Source: Amanita rubescens (taxonomy: Eukaryota > Basidiomycota > Agaricomycetes > Agaricales > Amanitaceae). Taken from it: a DNA stretch of 20,732 bases. Shown here one piece after another: positions 1-9,700 of this stretch. The stretch lies in contig WION01000762.1 of NCBI GenBank assembly GCA_015039365.1, positions 1 to 20,732 on the forward strand, in the 5' to 3' direction. The position numbers and the translations under genes are program-made. The notes beneath the pieces are model-generated. The model did not search any database. It saw nothing but the letters and a program-made list of their open reading frames with translations, and was not told where the DNA came from. Positions within the stretch are counted from its first letter, which is position 1. The number at the start of each line of letters is the position of its first letter.

Positions 1-551
1 AATTGCATGCAACTGATTTTTCAGCTCAGTTTCTGCAGCTTTCTTTTCAATAAATTCCCAAGCCATCTCCAATTCCTCAGTTGCACCAGACTCAAAACCC
101 TGAGAATCATGGAAGATAAAGTTGCTTCCATGTATGTAATTTGATGCTCAATGTCATGTATACCTCTCTGTCATCATTAAATATGTTTGATTTATGCATC
201 ATCATTGAATTTACCTCAACTGATGGAATCAAATGAGTCTTGGAAGGTACTATTTGATTACCTATAAGGAACTATATAGTTGAAAAGAATAAGGAAGAGC
301 ATGATTCCTCACCATCCTTGCCATATATAACAGGCTTTGTTCCCTTGGCTACAATACAAACCTTCTCCAAGATGGTTGTCTTGCCTGCATTAGCCCTTCC
401 TATGACCAGAATACGAAAGTATGGGCATTTGTATTGTTCCTAAGGCCTGCAATATCTGTTAGATATTCACAGGTCACATGTCAGTATTGTGTCATGCTGT
501 CAAGAAGCATATTTTGACATACAATTGGTGATTACTAGTAATGTTTTCCAT
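1..551 (-). pseudogene. P-loop GTPase, left copy, 5' part only, probably broken
   Basis: This minus-strand fragment is cut by the window start. It matches the first four exons of the intact gene at 9734-9163. Exon 1 is about 551-523 (starting Met-Glu-Asn), exon 2 446-313 with the P-loop G-R-A-N-A-G-K-T-T, exon 3 249-215, and exon 4 from 167 leftwards with F-H-D-S-Q-G-F-E. Exon 2 lacks one base of a C run near 439-440 (CC here, CCC in the right copy). Exon 4 lacks one base near 131 (one T where the right copy has two). Exon 1 is also five bases shorter between its Met-Glu-Asn start and the donor, so joining it to exon 2 runs into a stop. Either this copy is dead or these are base-calling errors in runs; the amino acids outside the shifts are well kept. 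The remainder, possibly with its own microexon array, would lie left of the window. Confidence 0.75.
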
Positions 552-1225
552 TGTGCCAGAATACCAATAGTTTTAGAGACAAGGTCAGAAATGCAATAGT
601 AGTGTTTATCTTGAGAACTGAGTGCAATATTTGTAGACCTGTTGTGGTGGGGCAATCATTGTGTGTGAGGCTTAAAAGATCAATGTTTGCACAGCTGGAT
701 TGGTCCTTACTGAGCAGGCAGAGCACTGGATAATTAATGTCAGATCAATCAGTTGAGATGGTAAACAAGGTATTGAATGATGCTGGCAACCTTCAGAAGA
801 TGAACACAATACTTACATGAAGAGCAGCTGGACGGAGAGATTCAAGGCACGGTACTGTATTAGTACTCGCCAGTCAGGCTCGTGGGATCAATTGGCAGTT
901 GGGATGATGCTCACTGCCAGTTCAGGTGCAATAGATCTGTAATTTGAGGCAGCACTGGCTGGTGAGTTGAGCAAAGATTGAGGCAGAGGAGATCGATTCA
1001 GCGTGAGTAAAGATGTTCCAGCTTTGATCGATTTGATCGCACATTTGTGGAAGCGGAGCCCAATTATGGCTCCCGGCCATCATCTGAGCCGACTCGGAAG
1101 CCGCGCTCGCTGCTGCCACAACTTCCACTCTATGGCCACTCTCTCAAATGCTCCACTGAGACGCCCACGTCGGAAACGATTTGCCACGAGCTACCATCTC
1201 AGCTCCCGGCTACTATCTGTGCTGC
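1..1225. repeat. Direct repeat, left copy (GTPase 5' region)
   Basis: Position 1 aligns with 9165. The two stretches stay alike, with scattered substitutions and small indels, through the GTPase 5' exons and the sequence upstream of them. Similarity fades near 1225 and 10325, after the shared motif CGGAGCCCAATTA (about 1054 and 10226). The offset of about 9.16 kb and the same orientation point to a tandem duplication. The left copy runs off the window, so its full length is unknown. Confidence 0.9.
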
Positions 1226-2109
1226 CCTCCGACATTGCAAGCACGCTGAGGTGAAGAAGCAACTTATCTCGCGACGAAAGGGGCAAGCATTGGTGATGTT
1301 GAATAACGCCCATACGGAGAAGCAACGGCTGTGAGAGATGGAGAACGAAATGCGAGACGCGTGAATCGATGCACGCTCGCGTTCAGAATAGAAAACTAAA
1401 GAGTTCGTGAATCTCGGCCTTCCGTATGTCGCAAATCAATTGTCATCCAACGATTTGACTGATTCATCTTTCTAGTTTATCTCTCAATGTATTCGTTCCG
1501 CCACTTCTCACACAGGAAGAGGTTCCCTGTACTTCCACGTAGGGTAAGTATTCTCCGTCGGTATCGGGAGATCGGAGTCGATATGAATGATTAGATGCTT
1601 CAACTTGGTTCCTGGGATGCTCTGTTTGCCCAGGCGCAGTACATCTCTGCTGAACGGTCGGGTTGCTGCATGAAGCCAATCAGACGGAAATGCGCGCTAA
1701 GCGATTCAAGTCAAACATTGGATCTTTCGGCGTCGCATTCTCCTCTCGTGATTTCATAAATCCGTATAACAACCGGCTCCAAGGCCTTTCGGCGGGTAAG
1801 ACTTTCGAACATTAACTACCTTTCCATTCTAACGGTGTGGTTTAGACCCACACTCGATCCACCAATGACCACATAGTAGAGCATCTTGCCTACTTGAAGG
1901 ATAATATGCGCCATTCCAATCCCTGGTACCCGCCACCGAATGAGGAGGAGACGACCTATTGATAAACGGTTCTCTCCGAGAGTACATCAACTTGAGGCAA
2001 AAGCTTGCGTAAGCCTGGTGCAATGGCAGTTGTCGAGCGGTGAAATGTCGTAAGTCTCTCCACATGCACGAGCATACATACCACCCACTGAAGTGTCACT
2101 CGTTTATGA
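1226..2109. other. Stretch without a recognised gene
   Basis: There are only short overlapping reading frames here and I recognise none. A CCAAT box lies near 1676. A plus-strand patch at 1880-1960 reads as plausible peptide (H-L-A-Y-L-K-D-N-M and then P-P-P-N-E-E-E) before two stops. A patch near 2028-2050 faintly resembles a decayed dynamin P-loop (S-S-G followed by a changed Lys) and may be the lost 5' exon of the gene to its right. Confidence 0.4.
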
Positions 2110-3325
2110 ACAGATCGTAACAGTATTGTTGGAAAAGACTTTTTACCGCGCGGACAAGGAAACGTGACGCGCAGGCCGCTCGTGCTTCAGCTCATCCATA
2201 CGCCCATTCCGCCAGAACCCAATCCAACTGCTTCCCACATACAGAGTGTGCGCAATTCCTCCACACGGACAAACGGTTTACGGACTTTAGCGAGTGTGTA
2301 GAGAGATTGAGCAGGAGACGTACAGAGTCGCGGGTCAGAATAAAGGCATCAGCAAGCTACCAATACACCTTCGGATATACGGCCCGGATGTGTTGGACTT
2401 GACGTTGGTGGACCTTCCTGGTTTGACAAAGGTACGGTATCATGCCATCGATGTTTGAACTCTTCTCATTCCAGAATTCAGATTCGTCGGTGATCAACCA
2501 AGCGATATTGAATGGCAAATTAGAAACCCCGTTATCGAGTACATTTCAAAACCGAACAGGTATTCTCGGCAATCCTGTTTTTAGCGCGTCTCATCGACCA
2601 TAGCATTGTCCTCTCCGTTTCTGCCGCAAATATCGACCTTGCCAACTCAGATTCTCTCAAACTTGCCCGCACTGTTGACCCTCAAGGCCGAAGAACCATA
2701 GGCGTTCTTACCAAACTTGACCTCATGGACACCGGTACCAACGCCCTTGACGTCCTCGCTGGACGTGTTTACCCCCTCAAGCTTGGATTCATTGGTGTCG
2801 TTAACAGAAGCCAACAGGACATCAACGGAAAAAAAGAGCTTGGGAGGCTTTGGAAAGCGAAACTGAATTCTTCCGTAACCAACCTGCCTACCGGAATATT
2901 TCCCACAAAAACGGAACAAAGTACTTGGCAAAGACGTTGAATATGGTGGGTATATACATTGTTTTGAAGGCATAGTGTTGATGATTTGATTGAAAAGGTA
3001 CTTATGAACCACATTTGTGACAAGTTGTCAGATATGAAGGCATGTCTGAATACGTTGATGGGACAGGCTCAGCAGGAGAGACACAGCTCATTTGGTGATG
3101 TGGCCATCTTTGGAGACAAGAATCAGGTATGTTGACTTGAGCATCGTTTAACGAATCCTACTCACCGACGATCTACAGCAAGGTTCCCTTGTTCTACGCC
3201 TCATGACACAGCTTGTGAGGAGACTTCATTTCTTCAATTGAAGGAACCAAATTGATGTTTCAACCAAAGAACTCACTGGTGGTGCATGCATATACTACAT
3301 TTTCCACGATGTCTTCAGAATGTAA
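2110..3325 (+). pseudogene. DNM1: Dynamin-related GTPase (Dnm1/Drp1 type), truncated and frameshifted
   Basis: Proteins of this family assemble on mitochondria and peroxisomes and drive their fission by GTP hydrolysis. The plus strand shows, in order: D-F-L-P-R-G and T-R-R-P-L-V-L-Q-L near 2135-2190; [11 protein letters not shown] from about 2305; the G3 region L-V-D-L-P-G-L-T-K at 2405-2431; an intron 2432-2474; G-D-Q-P-S-D-I-E; an intron 2560-2603; [10 protein letters not shown]; the G4 motif T-K-L-D-L-M-D near 2712-2735; [10 protein letters not shown] at 2795-2825; introns 2946-2997 and 3127-3178; and I-Y-Y-I-F-H-D-V-F near 3290-3320. V-Y-P-L-K-L-G-F followed by V-V-N-R-S-Q-Q-D-I fits Dnm1 better than Vps1. 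The P-loop exon is missing or unrecognisable, and the stalk and GED (roughly the last half) are absent. One-base shifts occur near 2292, 2833, 2842, 3215 and 3255. Splice sites are kept, so the decay is recent or partly sequencing error. Confidence 0.8.
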
Positions 3326-3727
3326 TTTAGATTGAAGAATGCCCACACCATTGAATAGGAGACATGAATTAGTTTGTCCATGTCGGAAGGTTGGGGGATA
3401 GAAAGGTTGGTACAGCAGTTATCTGGGCTTGGTACTCACGCTGGTAGTGGGAATCAAGAAGCCAGGTGCCGCTGTAGCTCTTGGCCATGCACTGGCAGCA
3501 GAATACGACACTGTGCATGCCAATATGTTGTGTAAGGTGCCAGAGTCATTGAAGTTCACAACTGTATACAGACAATTTTTACATGAACGAGAAATTGGAC
3601 ATGATGGTACAACAAAAAAAGGCATGTAGCAAAATTGGAAAAAACTGTGATTGCTGAGTAAGGTTTCCCTAAATGCATATTGGTATTCCCACTAGTATTG
3701 CGTTCATTGCTGCCAAAGAACATACCA
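3326..3727. other. Gap between two convergent genes, no recognised gene
   Basis: This lies between the end of the dynamin remnant and the stop codon of the minus-strand GTPase gene. Short frames exist on both strands. One on the plus strand at 3429-3629 contains K-K-P-G-A-A-V-A-L-G-H-A, but I cannot tie any of them to a family. Later exons of the GTPase gene could lie here if the TAA at 3728-3730 is not the true end. Confidence 0.5.
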
Positions 3728-6700
3728 TTAAACTTTGAAGTCAATGACCAGTTTGTAGAGGAATGAAACCAAAGCTTCTTTGTCATCTTCAGAAGGCATT
3801 TCAGACTCTGATGTAATGTGAGTCTGGATCTTCTCCACATAGTCTTGTTGAGTCTTGAATTGGTCCAAAGCCTCCATGAATGATTCCAAAAATGGCTTGT
3901 TTATCCAAAATGATAGCTTTGCCATTACGACAATTCCTTGAACTCATGTTAGTATATACATAGAGTGAAAGAATGGTATACTATATTACCAGCTAAGACT
4001 TGGCAGGCTGTAGGCTTATTACAGGAAATCAATTCTTCATCAATGGGAAAAACACAGCACATACAGTTACTGAAAATTCTCCTGGTTGGTCTCCAAACAA
4101 GGAGAAAAGTTCAGGCTGACTATAAGAAAGAGGAAATTTCCAATGTAATGCTGGACTTACACACTGTGTTAATTAATATTGAGATTAAAATATCCTGCAA
4201 CTTGATAACACTTACCTGAAAAGCTAGGAAAATCAAGGGTGTCAGGTGCAGTACATTCCAAGAGCCTCTTACAATCTATGGGTGGCAGTAAAATTAGAGA
4301 AAGCAAAACAGTCTAAAACTACTGTTCTCACTGTCTGTAATGTCCATCAAAGACATGGATGTGTCACTGGGATTTCAGAAAATTGAGGCATTTCACACAC
4401 TTCCTATAGGTTAACAGAATAATGTCAAAGGGCCTGTCTTAAAAAGGTTTAATATCACTTACTTCCTGTTGGTCATAAGATATGATGGCATGCTTTCATA
4501 AATTTAACAATACCACCCACTGCCTGGAGATTGTGGGACAAAATGAGGACTACTTTTCAGAAAAGTGTTCTGTCACTCACTGCCTATAGGTCATTGGGAA
4601 AACCACATTGGGCACTCTATTGTTGAGAATATGCAACATATTATCCCTCACTTCCTGTTTGTGGTTATCAAAGTTATAGAAAGGTCATTGTTCAGAGCAT
4701 TATCACTCACATGCTGTTGGTTATGAAGGAGAATGTGATAAAAGAACTTCAAAATAATGTGCACTGTACTCACTACCTGTTGGCCATAACATAGATGAAG
4801 TTATAATAAAGAGAAAATGGGCAAGTTACATTACTCACTTCCTGTTATTGTGGCAGAAGACATGATGAAATTGCCTTTCAGAACAATAGAATATGGTGCT
4901 CACAGCCTGATAGTCAAGATGATATGTTGCAATAAGTTTCACAAAAGTGTCTAATGCCACTCACTGCCTACAAGTTTATTATGCATGTCCGAATAGTTAG
5001 CCTTTCATACTCATGTACAATACCACTCACAATGTCATATCCCGTTCCAGGACTCCACCCAAACTCCGTGACCTCGGACCCCGATGGACTCCTGGACTAT
5101 ACCCATGGACCACTTTCCACCCATGTCGCATCTCATATCAAGCCTATGCCAAAACTCCGAAAACTCCGTGACAAACTCCGTGACGGACTCCGTCACAACT
5201 CCGTCACAACTCCGTGCATATTCGCTAAGTTCCTTTCTACGTATTTTCCATACTTGTTTCACCTCTTGTTTCATCTCGGGTATCCACTGGTATCATTATC
5301 CCTTCATACCATATGCTCTACTCCACTTCCTGTTCCATATCTCCATAGTTTCCTGTTCTCATCAGAACACGGCCATAACTCCCCTTGTCGGACTACGTAT
5401 ATAAGGCCTCACTTGTACTCATACAGTAGTCCGAATATCGACTTGGATTGTGCCCCAACTCGTATTGACTCCCTGTCTTTCATTGTCTAAGACCTCATCC
5501 AGACCGCTCGCCCTTCGGACTCCGGTCCCGGACTCCATCCCGACTCCAGAGCGTTCTCCAGAAGTTTAGGCAAGACGTACGTTAGCACGGCGCAGCTTGC
5601 ACGCTGAAGCCTAGCCTTTCCCCACTACGTCCGGACTCCGTTATACTCCATCCTTCCTGTCCGCGGCGTAGTTCCCGGGCTCCGTCCCAATTAGGATCAC
5701 CGTCCTTACACACAAGCTGTTCATCATATGTAGGAGAATATGTGATGTGACTACTTTAGCAAAGTGTGCAGAATGACTTACTTCCTGCTCATCAAATAGA
5801 TATTTTGAGATTTAATTTTGTGCAACTAGTATCACTCACTTCCTGTAGGTTATAGTAAGGGATTCAGAGGTGCACTCTTAGAAAACTTTGCAACATGACT
5901 CACATGCTGTTGACCATAAGATTTGATGACATCACAAACACTGGTTACTCACTTGCTGTTGGTCATAAGATGAGATGGTGATGAAACACTGTTTCATAAA
6001 ATTTGCAATAATCTCACATTCTGTTAAGTAATTATAAAAAAATGATATGATGAGATAGCATTTCAGGAATGAGCAATGACATTCACTCTCTGTGAAGAAG
6101 TGATTTACACAAGACAGATTTTGCAACAATCAGTGCTCACTAGCTGTAATCAGACACAAGAAATATGTGATGAGATGACTTGTGAAAACAACTGCAAGCA
6201 TCACTGACTTCCTGGAAAGATTTGAATCTTTCAAAAAAACACAAGATGTGATACCACACACTTCCTATTGAGCAAGGAAGATGTGATGAAGCAGGTTTCA
6301 AGAAAAGTTGAAATGTTTCTCACATCCTATGAGTCACAGTAGAATATGTGATGAGACAGATTTCCTGGGATTTGTGCAATGTTCTACTCACATACTATCA
6401 GTCACAGAAGAAGGTAGGCAGCTGTTTGAAAAAAGATGCAATGTTACTCACTTCCTGTCAATTGCATAATATAATCAGATTGCATTTCAGAAATGCACAA
6501 TGTCACTTACTTCCTGTTGGTCATAGGAAACTTGAATCTGATTACAATACCGAGAAATGTACATTGTCACTCACTCGCTTTTTGTCACAATAAGGATAGG
6601 ATGCGACCATTCATCTGAAATTTCCAATGACACTCACATTCTGATAATCATACAAAAAAAGAATGACATTGGCAATTGCATTTTGCAAAATCACTCACCC

Positions 6701-9700
6701 ACTGTTGGTCATAGGTAAGACTGCATTTGAAAATGTGTAATATACTCACTGCCTGTTAGAATATATCATGAAGAGATTGGCTCTCAAGGATATATTACTC
6801 ACTCCCTATTCAAGGGAAAATCAGAAAACTGTTTTCCAGAGAGCCATGCAGCTTCACTTACATACTGTTGTTCATACTATGTGTATCAGATTTAACTAGG
6901 CAAACTTGACTCACAATCTGTTGCTCACATGATTTGATGACAAAAGAATGTGTATCATCACTCACTTGCTATTGGCAGTGATGGTTCTATGAGATGTAAT
7001 CATGATGGCAGAAAATGTTGTAGTCTTACATGCTGTCAAGAGCTCAATTATCATGATGCAACTAATAGAAAAATGAAGACACTTGCTCTTTTCATCTCTG
7101 GCTGTTGATTGTAATATGAGGAGTGCCATTGCAACCCTGCAAGCAATGTTACTTACACTCTATTTGTTGTGCAATGAGATGTGACACAATTCTGGGTGCA
7201 TCAATCTAGTGTCAACTCACTTCCTACAAAAAGAATAATGTGATGAAGCTGTCATGTAGTTAATACCAAATAATGCTTACAAACTGCACATCATAAAATT
7301 GGAGGCATAAGGCTGCCAAGTTCTTTGAAATGTAAGATTCTCACATACTGTTGCTCACAACTCAAGATTGCACATTTGAAGATGGTGTTACTCACTTCCT
7401 AATGATCATATTGCAAGATGTGATCTGATTGCTGGAAGAGGCAAGATCAAAATCCTCACTCTCTGCATGATACAGTGGGGATGTGATGAGCTTTCCACAA
7501 CAAAAAAGAGTGTTGTGTCACACACCTCCTGTTAATCATGGAATAGGAAGTAACAAGTCTTGCTGTCAAGGAAATCTCACTAACTTTCTATTGATTTCAG
7601 GATGAGCTATATGTATGTCCTGAGGTTGTTTCAGAAGAAGTGTAACCCACATCCTATTAGTTGCAAGGTGTTAATCATGAGACATCCATGAAGATATGTA
7701 AGTCACTACTTACTGCCTGTTGTTGCACAACAAAATAATTAAATTGTATAATTGGAGAAAGAATGACTGTATCATTCACTTGCTGTTCATAGGATGAGAG
7801 GATTAGAAAAGCTGTCACTCAGATAAAAATATAATGTACCAACTTTCTGTTGTTTATTGAATCAGGTCATACTACATACATGTACATAAATTGTAATGTC
7901 ACTCACTTTCTGCAGGCAAGAGGATTCAATTTCATGTAAGTAAAATGGTAATACAATGCTGCTCACTGCCTGACAATCTTTTAGTGTAACATGATTGAAC
8001 CACATACAAAGCAGCTCACATCCTGTTTGTCATATGATAAGTTGCTACCATAAATTGAGGATTGTTACTCACTGCCTGTTGAGAATGTTACAAGTTTGTT
8101 AAGCAGTAAATTATAGATCATTCACAAACTGTTGGCCATCAAACAAACCATGTCAAATGTATGCTGGTTCATTTGTATCTACCCACTTTGATCCCTATTA
8201 TTCAATTTTGTTGCAAAGTGAAATATAACTTACTTTTATTTCATTTGAGGAAGTCTGAAGTATGGATAACCAAATTGCCATAGAAATGGATTGAATAAAT
8301 TGACCACCTGCTGCATAAGGTGTTTTAAAATAGCTGTCATTTTATAGACATGACACTGACATTTCTGTCCACCTGTTCTCAATTGAGTTTTCCAACTCCA
8401 TAACTATTTGCAAAATATGCATACCCAGAAATGTGGGAATTTAGTGATAACCTGAAGAATGAGGGTTTCCCATTCAGTGATGTCTTCAAATGCATGTCTG
8501 GGATTGGTAAACATCTGCATGTGGTAATTTGTAAGTGATCCTCACTAACTCAAGTGCAGATTTAACACAGAGATCCAGATTATTCATCTGTGTTGAAACA
8601 AAAAGCTGGTGGATAATGTCATCATCAATTGCATCAGCAGTTGTCTGGGTCAATTCAGGACAGTTCTCCTCTGGTAAATCCATGTCTATTGAACAGCATT
8701 ATCTCTATTTAGAGAATGATATGTTGTTATTCTGACCTTCCAATCTCACATATCCTTTGGGAGGGTATTGAGCATTCAATACTTTGGGAAGATAAACAGT
8801 CTGGAAAGTAGTTTCAGCATTCTCACGGGCCTTACCCCACTTATCCTCAATCTCAACATCCAGCAAGTTGGCATATTCATTGATTATTTGACCATCAAAT
8901 TTGGTGAATACAGCTACCAAAGGGACTATAAAAATGCAAGTTGTTGGTCAGTATGTGTCTTGCAGAAGGGAAGCATGAAAAAAAACCAAAGGCAGACCAA
9001 ATAAACATTGTGAGAGATAAATACCTTGGGACTTACCTTTGCCAGTCCCCCTGCTAAAGAACTCAAGCTCTGTAGGTAGAATGGGTCGAGGACTGTCCAT
9101 GGGTATGCAATACCTACAAGAAGCTTGGTCAGCTAGTTTTATATAGCCAAAGTCAAAAATACCAAATTGCATGCAACTGATTTTTCAGCTCAGTTTCTGC
9201 AGCTTTCTTTTCAATAAATTCCCAGGCCATCTCCAATTCATCAGCTGCACCAGACTCAAAACCCTGAGAATCATGGAAGATAAAGTTGCTTCCATTGTAT
9301 GTAATTTGATGCTCAATGTCATGTATACCTCTCTGTCATCATTAAATATGTTTGATTATGCATCATTGTTGAATTTACCTCAACTGATGGAATCAAATGA
9401 GTCTTGGAAGGTACTATTTGATTACCTATAAGGAACTAACTAGTTGAAAGTGAATAAGGGAGGGCATGCTTTCTCACCATCCTTGTCATAGATAACAGGC
9501 TTTGTTCCCTTGGCTACAATACAAACCTTCTCCAAGATGGTTGTCTTGCCTGCATTAGCCCTTCCTATGACCAGAATGCGAAAGTATGGGCATTTGTATC
9601 GTTCCCTAAGGCCTGCAATATCTGTGTCAGATGTTCACAGGTTACATGTCAGTATTGTGTCAATGCTGTCAAGATACATATTTTGACATACCATTTGGCC

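Larger units (their letters stand above)
5033..5710 (+). mobile_element. Solo LTR of an LTR retrotransposon
   Basis: The 678-bp element begins TGTCATATCCCG and ends GTCCTTACA, giving the TG...CA ends typical of LTRs, with a perfect 5-bp duplication CACAA on both sides. No internal retrotransposon region is present, so it is a solo LTR left by recombination between two LTRs. A TATATAA box at 5398-5404 suggests plus-strand orientation. The base composition is richer in GC than the flanking array. It lies in the intron between microexons 5714 and 4965. Removing the element and one CACAA leaves an intron of 63 nt, the normal size for the array. Superfamily cannot be assigned from an LTR alone; the start resembles LTRs of Ty3-type elements. 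Confidence 0.92.

Noticed and set aside
2020..2060. P-loop of the dynamin gene
   Set aside because: Only a faint S-S-G resemblance remains, with no G-K-S/T in any frame; too weak to annotate as an exon.
3429..3629. 66-codon plus-strand frame with K-K-P-G-A-A-V-A-L-G-H
   Set aside because: Short, no family recognised, and it overlaps an equally long minus-strand frame.
4954..5490. 178-codon plus-strand frame
   Set aside because: It runs from array introns into the solo LTR and has no domain; it is a chance frame.
4200..8200. CRISPR-like look: a phrase such as TCACTTCCTGTTGG recurring every 50-70 bp
   Set aside because: The recurring phrase is the reverse complement of acceptor plus triplet plus donor, it varies in the middle triplet and edges, and the setting is a eukaryotic gene with introns.
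4200..8200. Plain satellite or minisatellite DNA
   Set aside because: The stretches between the conserved words differ strongly in sequence and length, while splice signals and stop-free triplets are kept. Still the main alternative if no spliced RNA is found.
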